Source: Brachybacterium kimchii (GTDB lineage Bacteria > Actinomycetota > Actinomycetes > Actinomycetales > Dermabacteraceae). From it: a stretch of 64,000 bases of DNA. The notes beneath the pieces were generated by a model, which saw only the letters and a list, made by a program, of their open reading frames with translations, was not told the DNA's origin and did not search any database. How positions within the stretch are numbered: position 1 is the first letter of the stretch; each line of letters opens with the position of its first letter. The translations under genes and the position numbers were made by a program. The stretch spans positions 1,178,001 to 1,242,000 of the forward strand of contig NZ_CP097218.1 in NCBI RefSeq assembly GCF_023373525.1, written 5' to 3'. Shown one piece after another: positions 25,711 to 37,022 of this stretch.

Positions 25711-26534
25711 AGGCCGACCTCCGCCATCAGCGTGCCGAGCTCCTTCGGCTCGAGCTCGCGGGTCTCGCCGGGCGCGAGGTCCGCGAGCAGGATCGGGCCG
25801 ATGCGGGTGCGCACGAGCGCCGTGAGCTCGTGGCCCTGGGAGGCGAACATGCGGCGCACGATGCGGTTGCGGCCCTCGTGGAGCGTGACCTCGACGACGG
25901 CCTCGCGCCCGTCGTGGGCGACGAGCCGCGCACGGTCGGCGCGGGCGGGGCCGTCCTCGAGCTCGACGCCCTCGCGCAGCGCCTTGAGCAGGCCGCGCGG
26001 GAAGGCTCCGGTGAGCGGGAAGCGGCAGACGTACGTCTTCTCGACGTCGAAGCTCGGGTGGGTGAGGCGGTGTGCGAGCTCGCCGTCGTTGGTGAGCAGG
26101 AGCAGGCCCTCGGTCTCGAAGTCGAGGCGGCCCACGTGGTAGAGCCGCTCCGGGAAGCGCTCCGCGAACTCGGTGAGGTCGCGACGGCCCTCCGGGTCGG
26201 ACATCGCGCTGACCACGTGGCGGGGCTTGTTCAGGGCGACGGTGCGCTTGCCCCCGTCGAGCTGGAGGCGGCGACCGTCCACGTGCACGACCTGGCGGGC
26301 CGGATCGATGCGCACGCCCTGCTCGAGCACGGTCTCGCCGTCGACGCTCACGCGGCCCTGGGAGATGATCGCCTCGCAGGCGCGCCGGGAGCCGAAGCCC
26401 GCGCGGGCGAGGACCTTCTGCAGGCGCTCGCCACTGGCCGACGCGGACTCGGCGGCGGGCGCCGGCCGTCCGTCGCTGTCGCGCAGGCGGACGCTGCGCG
26501 GCGGGGTGAAGGCGCTGCGGCGGCGCTCGGCCAT
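25707..26534 (-). CDS. rluB: rRNA pseudouridine synthase, RluB/RsuA family
   Basis: This 275-residue enzyme isomerises a uridine in rRNA. A basic tail (about 1-30) precedes an S4 RNA-binding domain (LQKVLARAGFGSRRACEAII) and the catalytic domain with nucleophile D138 in GRLDFETEGLLLLTNDGELA. RIGPILLADLAPGETRELEP is the usual C-terminal segment. The ATG overlaps the parA stop in a TGATG, and its own stop overlaps tyrA, so parA-rluB-tyrA are translated as a chain. In relatives scpA and scpB separate parA from this gene; here they are absent. Confidence 0.93.
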   Translation of the reverse strand: MAERRRSAFTPPRSVRLRDSDGRPAPAAESASASGERLQKVLARAGFGSRRACEAIISQGRVSVDGETVLEQGVRIDPARQVVHVDGRRLQLDGGKRTVALNKPRHVVSAMSDPEGRRDLTEFAERFPERLYHVGRLDFETEGLLLLTNDGELAHRLTHPSFDVEKTYVCRFPLTGAFPRGLLKALREGVELEDGPARADRARLVAHDGREAVVEVTLHEGRNRIVRRMFASQGHELTALVRTRIGPILLADLAPGETRELEPKELGTLMAEVGL

Positions 26535-27406
26535 CAGGCGGCGCAGCCGCGCGCGACGAGCTCCCGCGCGAGCTGCCGGTAGGACTCCGCGCCCTTGGTG
26601 GAGGAGGCGAAGGACGTGATCGGCTCCGCCGCCACGGACGCATCGGGGAACTTCACCGTGCGATTGATGGTGGTGCGGAAGACCCGGTCCGGGAAGGCCT
26701 CGACGACCCTCTGGCTGACCTCGCGGGCGTGCAGGGTGCGCGGATCGAACATCGTGATGAGGATGCCGTCGATGTCGAGGCGGGGGTTGATGCGGTCCTG
26801 CACCTTCTCGATGGTCTCCACGAGCAGGGCGACGCCGCGCAGCGCGAAGTACTCGGCCTCGAGCGGGATGATCACGCCGTGGCTGGCCGCGAGCGCGTTG
26901 ACGGTGAGCAGGCCCAGCGAGGGCTGGCAGTCGATGATGATGACGTCGTACTCGTCCATCACGGGGCGCAGCACGCGGGCCAGCGCCATCTCGCGGGCGA
27001 CCTCGTTGACCAGCTGGACCTCGGCCGCGGAGAGGTCGATGTTCGCCGGGAGCACGTCGAGGTCGTCGGTGCTCGTGGACTGGATGACGTCGTGGACGTC
27101 ATGGCTGCGGTCCATGAGCAGGTTGTAGACGGTGATGTCGAGCTCGTAGGGGTTCACGCCGGTGCCGGCGGAGAGCGCGCCCTGCGGGTCGAGGTCCACG
27201 AGGAGCACCTTGCGGCCCATCTCCGCGAGGGCCGCGCCGAGGTTGATGACGCTCGTGGTCTTCCCGACGCCGCCCTTCTGGTTGACCATCGAGATCACGC
27301 GCGCGGGGCCGTGGCTCTCCAGCGCCGGGGGCTCGGGGAAATCGGGCCGCGGGAGACCCGTGGGTCCCAGGTCGATGTCCAGGGTCAACTTGGAGGAGTC
27401 GCTCAC
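26534..27406 (-). CDS. parA: ParA-family ATPase of the xerD-parA-rluB locus
   Basis: This 290-residue protein is a canonical ParA ATPase. The deviant Walker A is NQKGGVGKTTSVINLGAAL, Walker A' VLLVDLDPQGALSAGTG, and Walker B VIIIDCQPSLGLL. It corresponds in position to Mycobacterium Rv1708, next to xerD and the scpAB/rluB/cmk block. The GTG start has AGGA 9 nt upstream; a longer frame exists but lacks a start with a ribosome site. It has its own TAGACT promoter about 155 nt upstream, so it leads the parA-rluB-tyrA unit. No ParB gene is near. Confidence 0.92.
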   Translation of the reverse strand: MSDSSKLTLDIDLGPTGLPRPDFPEPPALESHGPARVISMVNQKGGVGKTTSVINLGAALAEMGRKVLLVDLDPQGALSAGTGVNPYELDITVYNLLMDRSHDVHDVIQSTSTDDLDVLPANIDLSAAEVQLVNEVAREMALARVLRPVMDEYDVIIIDCQPSLGLLTVNALAASHGVIIPLEAEYFALRGVALLVETIEKVQDRINPRLDIDGILITMFDPRTLHAREVSQRVVEAFPDRVFRTTINRTVKFPDASVAAEPITSFASSTKGAESYRQLARELVARGCAA

Positions 27407-27561
27407 GTGGTGTTCCTGTCGTCTGCTCGTCCGGGCGTCGTACTGCTGCGCTGCTGCGCCGATCCTGCCGATCGGGACCCGCTGCTCGGGTCCCGCCGCG
27501 GTGCGCGCGGCGGACGCGGGGCGGCTCCGCCGCACGTGGCGGGGCCGCGGATCGCCCCGCA

Positions 27562-27567
27562 AGTCTA
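27562..27567 (-). promoter_or_regulatory. Candidate -10 hexamer for parA-rluB-tyrA
   Basis: TAGACT within GCTTAGACTT on the minus strand, in the 239-bp xerD-parA gap. It implies a leader of about 150 nt. Confidence 0.5.
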
Positions 27568-27645
27568 AGCCCCATGGGTTCCTCGGGCCCGCCGGTCCCG
27601 CCCGCGGAGCCCGCGGCGCCGCCGCCGCGGGCGTTCGGCCCCGGC

Positions 27646-28629
27646 TCAGCCGCGGTCGCGGGAGCGCGGATGGGCGGCCGCGTGGGCCTCGCGCAGGGAG
27701 TCGACGGTCACCTGGGTGTAGAGCTGGGTGGTGGTGACCGAGGCGTGCCCCAGCAGCTCCTGGACAGCGCGGACGTCGGCGCCGCCGTGCAGGAGATGGG
27801 TCGCGAAGGAGTGGCGCAGGGTGTGCGGTCCGATCGCGCCCTCGAGGTCCGCGTCGGCGGCGGCGCGCTGCACGATCTGCCACGCCGCCTGCCGGGTGAG
27901 ACGGGTGCCGCGCGAGCCCAGGAAGATCGCCGGGGTGCCCCGTCCCCGGGAGGCGAGGGAGGGCCGGGCCCGGGTGAGATACGCCTCCAGCGCCTCGAGG
28001 GCGAAACGCCCGACGGGCACCGCGCGGTGCTTGTCGCCCTTGCCGCGCAGCACCGCGGCGCGCTCGAGCGGATCGACGTCGTCCACGTCCAGGCCGATCG
28101 CCTCGGAGATCCGCGCCCCGAGCCCGTAGAGCACCTCGAGCAGGGCCCGGTCCCGCAGGGCGCGCTCGGCGGAGAGCGCGCCGGTGCCGGGCCGGCCCGC
28201 GGCCTCGACGAGCCGCGCGGCCTCGTCGATCGTGATCGGGTGCGGCAGGGTGCGCGGTCGGCTCGGGGCGGGCAGCAGCCGCGTGGGATCCCCGGTGCTG
28301 GAGGTGCGCTCGGCGTCGAGGAAAGCGTGCAGGCCGCGGACCGCGGCCAGGGCCCGGGCGGCGCTCGAGGCCGCGAGCGCCGATCCCCCGTCGGCCCCCG
28401 AGCGGACCGTCCGCAGCCAGGCCGAGACGTCCTCCGGGGTCATCGCGTGCAGCGCGCGGTCCTCGCGGGCGAGGTGGCGCAGGTAGCGGGTGAGGTCGCG
28501 CCGGTAGGCGGCCAGCGTGTTCGCGGACAGGCCGCGCTCGACGCGCAGATGGCTCAGGTACTGCTCGAGATCGCGGGCGTCGTCCGTGCGGACCTCGGCG
28601 GGGTCGGCGTCGGCGGCGACCACGGGCAC
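27646..28629 (-). CDS. xerD: Site-specific tyrosine recombinase XerD
   Basis: This 327-residue recombinase resolves chromosome dimers at dif together with XerC. The N-terminal SAM-like core-binding domain (about 18-115: LEQYLSHLRVERGLSANTLA) precedes the catalytic domain. All active-site residues are present: R173 in GARISEA, K197/K200 in GKGDKHRAVPV, H269 and R272 in HTLRHSFATHLL, H295 in LLGHASVTT, and nucleophile Y304. The start is GTG 28629 or GTG 28623; the GAGGA site fits the second slightly better. It starts 5 nt after ctaB. Family length and chromosomal context rule out a phage integrase. Confidence 0.94.
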   Translation of the reverse strand: MPVVAADADPAEVRTDDARDLEQYLSHLRVERGLSANTLAAYRRDLTRYLRHLAREDRALHAMTPEDVSAWLRTVRSGADGGSALAASSAARALAAVRGLHAFLDAERTSSTGDPTRLLPAPSRPRTLPHPITIDEAARLVEAAGRPGTGALSAERALRDRALLEVLYGLGARISEAIGLDVDDVDPLERAAVLRGKGDKHRAVPVGRFALEALEAYLTRARPSLASRGRGTPAIFLGSRGTRLTRQAAWQIVQRAAADADLEGAIGPHTLRHSFATHLLHGGADVRAVQELLGHASVTTTQLYTQVTVDSLREAHAAAHPRSRDRG

Positions 28630-28634
28630 GTTCC

Positions 28635-29684
28635 TCAGAAGCGGACGAACGGGTCGATCGCGAGCGCCACGAACAGCAGCGTCAGGTAGGTGATCGAGCC
28701 GTGGAAGACGACCATCGGGCCGAGCTTCTTGCCGGTCAGCCCCCTGTGGGTGCGCACCGCGTAGCGGACGACGAGGAAGAGGAACCAGGCGCCCGAGGCC
28801 ACGGCGGCGACCGCGTAGACCCAGCCGGTGTGCCCCAGCGGGATGATCGCGAGGCTCGAGGCGACCATGAGCACGCTGTGCAGCACCATCTGGTGGGCGA
28901 CGTTCGTGCGGGAGCTGACCACGGGGAGCATGGGCACGCCCGCGGTCTCGTAGTCCTTGGTGAACTTCTCGGCGAGCGGCCAGTAGTGCGGCGGCGTCCA
29001 GAAGAAGATGACGAGGAACAGCAGGAACGCGGTCCAGGAGACGGTGCCGGTGACGGCCGACCAGCCGATCAGGACCGGCATGCAGCCGGCGATCCCGCCC
29101 CACACGATGTTCTGCGAGGTCCGGCGCTTGAGGAACATCGTGTAGAAGAGGACGTACAGCAGGATCGCGGCGATCGCGAGCACGGCGGAGGCCCAGTTCA
29201 CGAGCAGGCCCAGCCAGAGGGCGGAGACGATCGACAGCACCACGCCGAACACGACGGCGGCCCGCGGGGAGACCTCACCGGTGACGATCGGACGGTTCTT
29301 CGTCCGCTTCATCTTCGCGTCGATGTCGCGGTCCAGGTACATGTTCAGCGTGTTCGCGCCGCCGGCGGCGAGGTAGCCGCCGATCATCGTCGCGAGGATC
29401 AGCAGCGGGTGCGGGAAGCCCCCCGCCGCGAGGAACATGGTGGGGATCGTCGTGATCAGCAGCAGCTCGATGATCCGCGGCTTGGTGAGCGCGACGTAGG
29501 CGCGCACGGTGCGGCCGATGCCGCGGCGGCCCTCGGGGGCCGACGGGGCCGGGGGCGACGAGACCGTGTCCGACGAGGCCGGGGCCGTCGAGGCGGACGG
29601 TGCCGACTCCGACCCGGGGGTCTGCGACGTCTGCGGGGTGCGCCGGGCGGTCCCGGGAGCGGGGGTGCCGTGGGGAGCGGTCAC
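28635..29684 (-). CDS. ctaB: Heme o synthase (protoheme IX farnesyltransferase)
   Basis: This 349-residue UbiA-family membrane enzyme attaches a farnesyl group to heme b for heme-copper oxidases. A Ser/Pro/Ala-rich tail (about 1-52) precedes nine membrane segments. The first prenyl-diphosphate-binding motif is [20 protein letters not shown] and the second segment is [32 protein letters not shown] is the usual N-terminal hallmark. The GTG start has AAGGA 9 nt upstream. It is divergent from tkt, as in Mycobacterium (Rv1449c/Rv1451), and is followed closely by xerD. Confidence 0.94.
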   Translation of the reverse strand: MTAPHGTPAPGTARRTPQTSQTPGSESAPSASTAPASSDTVSSPPAPSAPEGRRGIGRTVRAYVALTKPRIIELLLITTIPTMFLAAGGFPHPLLILATMIGGYLAAGGANTLNMYLDRDIDAKMKRTKNRPIVTGEVSPRAAVVFGVVLSIVSALWLGLLVNWASAVLAIAAILLYVLFYTMFLKRRTSQNIVWGGIAGCMPVLIGWSAVTGTVSWTAFLLFLVIFFWTPPHYWPLAEKFTKDYETAGVPMLPVVSSRTNVAHQMVLHSVLMVASSLAIIPLGHTGWVYAVAAVASGAWFLFLVVRYAVRTHRGLTGKKLGPMVVFHGSITYLTLLFVALAIDPFVRF

Positions 29685-29743
29685 CGTCCACCGTCCTTCC
29701 TGCTGCGACCGACGCGTCTGCGCCGAGGGGGCGAACGGGCCCG

Positions 29744-29749
29744 ATACTA
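29744..29749 (-). promoter_or_regulatory. Candidate -10 hexamer of ctaB
   Basis: TAGTAT on the minus strand, 60 nt before the ctaB GTG. It is one of the few AT-rich hexamers in the region. Confidence 0.5.
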
Positions 29750-29945
29750 CCCGGCGGCCGGCCCCGCGGATCGCCGCCGCGATGCTCGACGCGCCACACC
29801 GCGTGCCTCTCGTCACCTCCGGACATCTTCGCGGCCGCCCGATCCGTTGCTCGGGGCGTGAGAGTCCCTGACCTCGCATGACATGGCTCACCGGTTGCGC
29901 GTCCCACGAGAAGTCGCGGCAACCCCTGGCCACGGGGCGGGGCGA

Positions 29946-29951
29946 TAGGAT
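29946..29951 (+). promoter_or_regulatory. Candidate -10 hexamer of the tkt operon
   Basis: TAGGAT, about 82 nt before the tkt GTG. An ATG follows it 3 nt later but opens only a shadow frame. Confidence 0.5.
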
Positions 29952-30033
29952 CGAATGGTCGCTGAGCGGCGCGCCCCGGGACCCGGGCGACGCGAGCCGC
30001 TCCTGCAGCTCCTGACGGAAGGAAGAACAACTC

Positions 30034-32133
30034 GTGAGCGAATCGTTCAAGGGAATCGACGGCTGGACCGACCTGGACAAGCGCGCGATCGACACGGTGC
30101 GCACCCTCGCGGCGGACGCCGTCCAGAAGGTCGGGAACGGCCACCCGGGGACGGCGATCAGCCTCGCCCCGGCCGCCTACCTGCTGTACCAGGACATCAT
30201 GCGCCACGACCCCTCGGACACCGGGTGGCTGGGCCGCGATCGCTTCGTCCTCTCCGCAGGCCACTCGAGCCTCACCCAGTACATCCAGCTCTACCTCGGC
30301 GGATTCGGCCTCGAGCTCGAGGACATCGAGTCCCTGCGCACCTGGGGCTCGAAGACCCCGGGCCACCCCGAGGTCGGCCACACCAAGGGCGTGGAGACCA
30401 CCACCGGCCCGCTCGGCCAGGGCCTGGCGACCGCCGTCGGCATGGCCATGGCGCAGCGCCGCGAGCGCGGCCTGTTCGACCCCGAGGCCCCCGCGGGCGA
30501 GAGCCCCTTCGACCGCTTCACCTACGCGATCGCCTCCGACGGCGACATGCAGGAGGGCGTGACCAACGAGGCCTCCTCGATCGCCGGCACCCAGGAGCTG
30601 GGCAACCTGATCGTCCTGTGGGACGACAACGACATCTCGATCGAGGGCCACACCGACATCGCCTTCACCGAGGACACGGCGGCCCGCTACGAGGCGCTGG
30701 GCTGGGACGTCCACCACGTGGACTGGACCCACGGCGGCACCGAGTACGTCGAGGACGTCGCCGCCCTCAAGACCGCCATCGAGGACGCCAAGAAGGTCAC
30801 CGACAAGCCGTCCTTCATCGCCCTGCGCACCGTGATCGCCTGGCCCGCTCCCACCAAGCAGGGCACCGGCGCCGCCCACGGATCCGCCCTGGGCGACGAG
30901 GAGGTCGCGGGCCTCAAGAAGGCGCTCGGCCTGGATCCCGAGAAGACCTTCGACGTCCCCGCCGAGGTCCTCGACCGCACCCGCGAGCTCGTGCAGCGCG
31001 GCAAGGAGGCGCACGCCGCCTGGGACGAGAAGCTCGCGAGCTGGCGCGAGGCCAACGCCGACCGCGCCGCGCTGCTGGACCGGCTCGTCGCCGGGAAGCT
31101 CCCCGACGGCTGGGCCGACGCCCTGCCGACCTTCGAGGCCGACGCCAAGGGCCTGGCCACCCGCGCCGCATCCGGCAAGGTGCTGAACGCCCTCGCCCCG
31201 GTGCTGCCCGAGCTCTGGGGCGGCTCGGCCGACCTCGCCGGCTCGAACAACACCACCATGGACGGCGAGCCCTCCTTCATCCCGAAGGACCGCTCGACCA
31301 AGGAGTTCTCGGGCGACGAGTACGGCCGCACGCTGCACTTCGGCATCCGCGAGCACGCCATGGGCGCGATCCTCTCCGGGATCAACCTCGACGAGCTCAC
31401 CCGCGCCTACGGCGGCACGTTCCTGCAGTTCTCGGACTACATGCGCGGCGCCGTGCGCCTCTCGGCCCTGATGGGCGTGGACAACATCTACGTGTGGACC
31501 CACGACTCCATCGGCCTGGGCGAGGACGGCCCCACCCACCAGCCGGTCGAGCACCTCGCCGCGCTGCGCGCCATCCCGGGCCTGGACGTCGTCCGCCCGG
31601 CCGACGCCAACGAGACGGCCGCCGCCTGGAAGGCGACGATCGAGCGCCGCGAGCGCCCGATCGGCCTGATCCTCTCCCGCCAGGCCCTGCCGACGCTGGA
31701 CCGCAGCGAGTACGCGAGCACCGACGGCGTCGCCCGGGGCGGGTACGTCCTCAAGGACGCCGGCAGCGGCGAGCCCGAGGTCATCCTCATCGCCACCGGC
31801 TCCGAGGTGCAGTACGCCGTCGAGGCGCAGAAGCAGCTCGAGGAGGCCGGCACGCCGACCCGCGTGGTCTCCATGCCGTCCGTCGAGTGGTTCGAGGACC
31901 AGGACGAAGCCTACCGCGAGTCGGTCCTCCCCCGCGGCGTCCGCGCCCGGGTGAGCGTCGAGGCGGGCATCGCCCAGTCCTGGTTCAAGTACCTGGGCGA
32001 CGCGGGCCGCGCCGTCAGCCTCGAGCACTACGGCGCCTCCGCGGACGCGGCCACGCTCTTCCGCGAGTACGGCTTCACGGCCGACGCGGTGGTGGCCGCC
32101 GCGAAGGAGTCCATCGAGGCCGCACAGAGCTGA
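30034..32133 (+). CDS. tkt: Transketolase
   Basis: This 699-residue thiamine-diphosphate enzyme moves two-carbon units between pentose phosphate and glycolytic sugars. The N-terminal TPP domain has [34 protein letters not shown] and the Mg/TPP motif [13 protein letters not shown] to DDNDIS. The pyrimidine domain has [10 protein letters not shown] and [15 protein letters not shown]. The C-terminal domain begins near [14 protein letters not shown]. Length matches the family. The GTG start has an AAGGAAG site. It opens the non-oxidative/oxidative pentose phosphate cluster, but a strong terminator separates it from tal. Confidence 0.97.
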   Translation: MSESFKGIDGWTDLDKRAIDTVRTLAADAVQKVGNGHPGTAISLAPAAYLLYQDIMRHDPSDTGWLGRDRFVLSAGHSSLTQYIQLYLGGFGLELEDIESLRTWGSKTPGHPEVGHTKGVETTTGPLGQGLATAVGMAMAQRRERGLFDPEAPAGESPFDRFTYAIASDGDMQEGVTNEASSIAGTQELGNLIVLWDDNDISIEGHTDIAFTEDTAARYEALGWDVHHVDWTHGGTEYVEDVAALKTAIEDAKKVTDKPSFIALRTVIAWPAPTKQGTGAAHGSALGDEEVAGLKKALGLDPEKTFDVPAEVLDRTRELVQRGKEAHAAWDEKLASWREANADRAALLDRLVAGKLPDGWADALPTFEADAKGLATRAASGKVLNALAPVLPELWGGSADLAGSNNTTMDGEPSFIPKDRSTKEFSGDEYGRTLHFGIREHAMGAILSGINLDELTRAYGGTFLQFSDYMRGAVRLSALMGVDNIYVWTHDSIGLGEDGPTHQPVEHLAALRAIPGLDVVRPADANETAAAWKATIERRERPIGLILSRQALPTLDRSEYASTDGVARGGYVLKDAGSGEPEVILIATGSEVQYAVEAQKQLEEAGTPTRVVSMPSVEWFEDQDEAYRESVLPRGVRARVSVEAGIAQSWFKYLGDAGRAVSLEHYGASADAATLFREYGFTADAVVAAAKESIEAAQS

Positions 32134-32142
32134 TCCGCCGAC

Positions 32143-32176
32143 GGGGGCGGGACCCCAGAGGTCCCGCCCCCTCTTC
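32143..32176 (+). terminator. Intrinsic terminator after tkt
   Basis: GGGGGCGGGACC pairs with GGTCCCGCCCCC (12 bp, loop CCAGA), followed by TCTTCTC. It is one of the few hairpins here with a partly T-rich tail. Confidence 0.85.
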
Positions 32177-32308
32177 TCGCCGTGCCCGCGCGGGAGCCCG
32201 CCGTCGGCCCTCGGGCCCCGCACCCGCCCCGCGCATCCACGGCGACCATCCGTCTCCGACTCCCCATGATCTGATCGGCGCCGCGCGCGCCGAGGAAGGA
32301 TTCCCCTC

Positions 32309-33415
32309 ATGACCCAGAACACCCGCACCCAGGCCCTCTCTGACGCCGGCGTGTCGATCTGGCTGGACGACCTCTCCCGCGGTCGCCTGACCTCCGGCAA
32401 CCTCCAGGAGCTCGTGGACACGAAGAACATCGTGGGCGTCACCACCAACCCCTCGATCTTCCAGGCCGCCATCTCCGGCGCCCAGGACTACGACGCCGAC
32501 ATCGCCGAGCTCGCGAAGGCCGGCAAGGACGTCGACGCGGTCGTCGAGAAGCTCACGACCGATGACGTCCGCTCCGCCGCCGACCTCTTCGCCCCGGTCG
32601 CCGAGGCCACCGAGGGCCAGGACGGCCGCGTCTCGATCGAGGTCGACCCGCGCCTGGCGCACGAGACCGAGAAGACGATCGCGCAGGCCCACCGCCTCAG
32701 CGAGATCGTGGACCGCAGCAACGTGATGATCAAGATCCCCGCGACCAAGGAGGGCCTGCCGGCCATCACCGAGGTGATCGGCGCGGGCATCAGCGTCAAC
32801 GTGACCCTCATCTTCTCCGTGGACCGCTACCGCGAGGTCATCGACGCCTACCTGGCGGGCCTGGAGAAGGCCGACGCCGCCGGCATCGACCTCTCGACCA
32901 TCCGCTCGGTCGGCTCGTTCTTCGTCTCGCGCTTCGACACCGAGATCGACGCCCGCCTGGAGAAGCTGGGCGGCGACGCCCTGGAGCTGCGCGGCAAGGC
33001 GGGCGTGGCGAACGCCCGCGTGGCCTTCGGCGTGTACCTCGAGAAGTTCTCCTCGGAGCGCTTCGAGAAGCTGGCCGCGAAGGGCGCCCGCGTGCAGCGC
33101 GCGCTGTGGGCCTCGACCGGTGTGAAGAACCCCGAGTACGCCGACACCATGTACGTCGACCAGCTGGTCGCCTCCCCCACCGTGAACACGATGCCGGAGA
33201 AGACGCTCGACGCGGTCGCCGACCACTCCGAGCTCGGGAAGGCCCTGGACGCGGAGGCCGCGCAGGCCTCGGCCGCGGACCTCGAGAAGATCTCCGCCGC
33301 GGGCGTCGACCTCGACGACGTCTACGCCGTCCTCGAGCGCGAGGGCGTCGAGAAGTTCGAGAAGGCCTGGAACGAGCTGCTCGAGACCGTCGCGGCGCAG
33401 ATCGCCTCGGCCTGA
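32309..33415 (+). CDS. tal: Transaldolase
   Basis: This 368-residue enzyme transfers dihydroxyacetone units in the pentose phosphate pathway. The N-terminal hallmark [15 protein letters not shown] is present, and the Schiff-base lysine is K142 in [27 protein letters not shown] and [17 protein letters not shown] are further family motifs. The length is that of the actinobacterial Tal/Pgi-independent subtype. The ATG follows GAGGAAGGA. tal lies between a terminator (after tkt) and a GC-rich hairpin region (before zwf), so it may be transcribed separately or by read-through. Confidence 0.96.
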   Translation: MTQNTRTQALSDAGVSIWLDDLSRGRLTSGNLQELVDTKNIVGVTTNPSIFQAAISGAQDYDADIAELAKAGKDVDAVVEKLTTDDVRSAADLFAPVAEATEGQDGRVSIEVDPRLAHETEKTIAQAHRLSEIVDRSNVMIKIPATKEGLPAITEVIGAGISVNVTLIFSVDRYREVIDAYLAGLEKADAAGIDLSTIRSVGSFFVSRFDTEIDARLEKLGGDALELRGKAGVANARVAFGVYLEKFSSERFEKLAAKGARVQRALWASTGVKNPEYADTMYVDQLVASPTVNTMPEKTLDAVADHSELGKALDAEAAQASAADLEKISAAGVDLDDVYAVLEREGVEKFEKAWNELLETVAAQIASA

Positions 33416-33474
33416 TCCCACCCCGCCGCCTCCCCTCCTCCGTCCGCTCCTGAGCGCCGCCCGCGGCGCCGCGC

Positions 33475-33493
33475 GGGGAGGGGGGGGCGGCGG
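33475..33493 (+). other. G-rich tract with an 8-G run (possible G-quadruplex)
   Basis: GGGGA, eight G, then CGGCGG on the plus strand in the tal-zwf gap. The tract can also pair with CCGCCGCCTCCCC starting near 33424. No gene is supported in this gap. Confidence 0.5.
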
Positions 33494-33514
33494 TCCTCAC
33501 TCCATCGAGCACAC

Positions 33515-33545
33515 GGCGGAGCCGCCCCGACGGGTCGGCTCCGCC
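33515..33545 (+). promoter_or_regulatory. Hairpin immediately before the zwf ribosome site
   Basis: GGCGGAGCC pairs with GGCTCCGCC (9 bp, 13-nt loop) and ends about 10 nt before the zwf AAGGA. It could terminate tal transcripts or control zwf translation; there is no U-tract. Confidence 0.5.
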
Positions 33546-33564
33546 ACGTGCCGGAAGGATGATC

Positions 33565-35096
<1,532 letters not shown>

Positions 35097-35100
<4 letters not shown>

Positions 35101-36797
35101 TCACCACTCTGAACGACACCACCGCATCCGCCGTCGACAAGAAGATGACGCAGATGCGCGAGACCTTCGGCGCGACCACCGTGGGCAGCGTGCTCACGCT
35201 GATCATCGTCGCGACCGGCGAGGACATCGATCAGCCCCTGCAGGCCGCCGTGCAGGCCAGCCACGAGCACCCCTCGCGGGTCATCGTGGTCGATGCCGAC
35301 ACCGACGCCGAGACCGGACTGGACGCGGAGATCCGCGTGGGCCGCGACGCGGGAGCCGGCGAGATCGTCATCCTCCGCGCCCGGGGCGACGTCATGTCCA
35401 GCCTGGACACCCTCATCACCCCGCTGCTGCTGCCCGACGCCCCGATCGTCACCTGGTGGCCCGAGGACGCCCCGTCCTCGCCCGTCCACGACGTCCTGGG
35501 CTCGATCTCCCAGCGCCGCATCACCGACGCCGCCTCCTCGAGCGACCCCGACGCGACCCTCAAGCGCCTGCGCCGCGGCTACTCCAGCGGCGACTCCGAC
35601 CTCTCCTGGGCCCGCATCACCCGCTGGCGCGGACTGGCCGCCACGGCCTACGAGACCCCGCCGATCTCCCTCCCGCGCAGCGTGAGCGTCGCCGGCCCCG
35701 CGGGCGATCCCTCGGTGCGCCTGCTGGCCGCATGGCTCGCCCTCGAGCTCGGCCTCGAGGTCGACATCGAGACCGTCGACGGCTGCCCCGCCGGCCCCCA
35801 GTCCCTCGTCTTCGAGCGCGAGGACGGGACCGTGGCCCTGCGCCGCGGCGAGGGCGACAGCGTCATCATCTCCCTGCCCGGCGACCAGGAGGACCAGCGC
35901 GTCCCCGTGCCCGCGAGCTCTCTCTACGAGCTCCTCGCCGAGGAGCTGCGCCGCCTGGACCCCGACGAGGTCTACGGCGAGGTCCTCGCCCACGCCTTCT
36001 CCAAGGTCGAGGACGCCTCGACCTTCGCGAAGGGCAAGCCGGAGCCGACGGACGCCGTCTCCGAGTCCCTCGAGGCCGCCGCCGTGCGCGCCGCCGACGA
36101 CGTGGCCGCCCGCCTCGCCGAGGCGATCTCGGCGCGCGGCGAGGCGCACCTCGTGGTCACCGGAGGCACCATCGGCACCGCCACCGCCGACGCCCTCCCC
36201 GTCGCCTTCGTCGAGCACGAGGTCGACCCGGCCGCCGTGCACGTGTGGTGGGGCGACGAGCGCTTCGTCGACGCCGACTCGGAGGACCGCAACGACCAGT
36301 CGGTGCGCGTCGGCTTCCTCGAGAAGATCGCCTTCGCACCCGGCAAGGTGCATCCGGTCCCCTCGACCTCGAGCGGCATGTCCCTCGACGAGGCCGCCGC
36401 CTGGTACGGCCAGGAGCTGGATCGCGCGGGCGGCGACCGTCCGTTCCGCACCCGCGGCGAGGCGTTCTTCGACGTGCTGCTGCTGGGCGTCGGTCCCGAC
36501 GGCCACGTGGCCTCGCTGTTCCCGCGCCATCCCGCGCAGCAGCTCGACGGCGCGAGCGCCGTGGCCGTGGTCGACTCCCCCAAGCCGCCGCCGCTGCGGG
36601 TGTCGCTGACCTGGCCCGTGCTGAACTCCGCGCGCCACGTGGGCCTGCTGGCCGCCGGCGCGGAGAAGGCCGACGCGGTCGCGCGCGCCCACCGGGGCAT
36701 CGACCCGTGGGAGGTCCCGGCCTCCTCGGTGCGCGGGCTCGAGTCCACCACCTGGTACCTCGACGAGTCCTCGGCGACGGGCCTGCGGAAGGGCTGA
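35097..36797 (+). CDS. opcA-pgl: OpcA - 6-phosphogluconolactonase fusion protein
   Basis: This 566-residue frame joins two proteins that are normally separate. Residues 1 to about 300 are OpcA, the factor needed for active/oxidised G6PDH in Actinobacteria: VGSVLTLIIVATGEDIDQPL, APIVTWWPEDAP, and the family C-terminus LRRLDPDEVYGEV. After a short linker (about 300-320) comes 6-phosphogluconolactonase (about 320-566), with HLVVTGGTIGT at 352, HVWWGDERFVD at 382 and LLLGVGPDGHVASLFP. There is no stop between them and no internal start with a ribosome site. The GTG start lies in a GTGA overlap with zwf. Pgl hydrolyses the lactone made by Zwf, so the fusion would tie it to the Zwf-OpcA complex. 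Confidence 0.93.
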
Positions 36798-36831
36798 CGG
36801 GCTGACCGCACCCCGGGACCGCCCGGAGCAG

Positions 36832-36874
36832 CGAGAGGGCCCGACCGCGCCATGTGCGCGGTCGGGCCCTCTCG
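36832..36874 (+). terminator. Terminator of the pentose phosphate operon, 19-bp perfect stem
   Basis: CGAGAGGGCCCGACCGCGC pairs with its exact complement across loop CATGT. No U-tract follows. Confidence 0.85.
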
Positions 36875-36897
36875 CTGTGCGGCGGCGCGCCGCGTCG

Positions 36898-36993
36898 CTG
36901 CTCGGCCGCGTGGCCGCTCGGCCGCGTCGCCGCTCGGCCGCGTCGCTGCTCGGCCGCGCCGCTCCTCGGTCGCGTCGCTGCTCGGCCCCATCG
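36898..36993. repeat. 16-bp tandem repeat array (6 copies)
   Basis: Six head-to-tail 16-bp units with consensus CTGCTCGGCCGCGTCG, preceded by a partial unit. Units 2 and 3 are identical; others differ at 1-4 positions. The period is not a multiple of three and no real gene crosses it. It is bracketed by the hairpins at 36832-36874 and 37023-37059. Confidence 0.85.
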
Positions 36994-37022
36994 GCTCCGG
37001 GCACGTCCGCTGCCGAGAGTGA

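Larger units (their letters stand above)
29685..30033. other. Divergent ctaB/tkt promoter region (349 bp)
   Basis: No gene is supported here. It holds the ctaB -10 (TAGTAT) and tkt -10 (TAGGAT) about 200 bp apart, each with a leader of some 50-75 nt. The region between shows no clear palindrome or riboswitch. Long open frames crossing it are GC-driven shadows. Confidence 0.6.

Noticed and set aside
27646-28629. Phage or genomic-island integrase
   Set aside because: The tyrosine recombinase has XerD length and sits in the conserved xerD-parA neighbourhood, with no att-like repeats or phage genes nearby.
28635-30104. Longer ctaB starting at 30104
   Set aside because: The extra 140 codons cross the promoter region with the TAGTAT hexamer and have no membrane-protein or family character.
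29955-32312. 785-residue open frame overlapping transketolase on the same strand
   Set aside because: It is a +1 shadow of tkt; its Arg/Pro/Gly-rich translation has no family features, while tkt has all its motifs.
29275-32472. Very long minus-strand open frame opposite tkt
   Set aside because: Stop codons are rare on the antisense strand of high-GC genes. The translation has no recognisable domain and runs through two real genes.
36001-36150. Separate start for 6-phosphogluconolactonase inside the fused frame
   Set aside because: The only in-frame candidate is a GTG near 36082, inside a predicted helix, with no ribosome site and no leaderless -10 hexamer.
36898-36993. CRISPR array
   Set aside because: The units are contiguous 16-mers with no spacers, and no cas genes are present.
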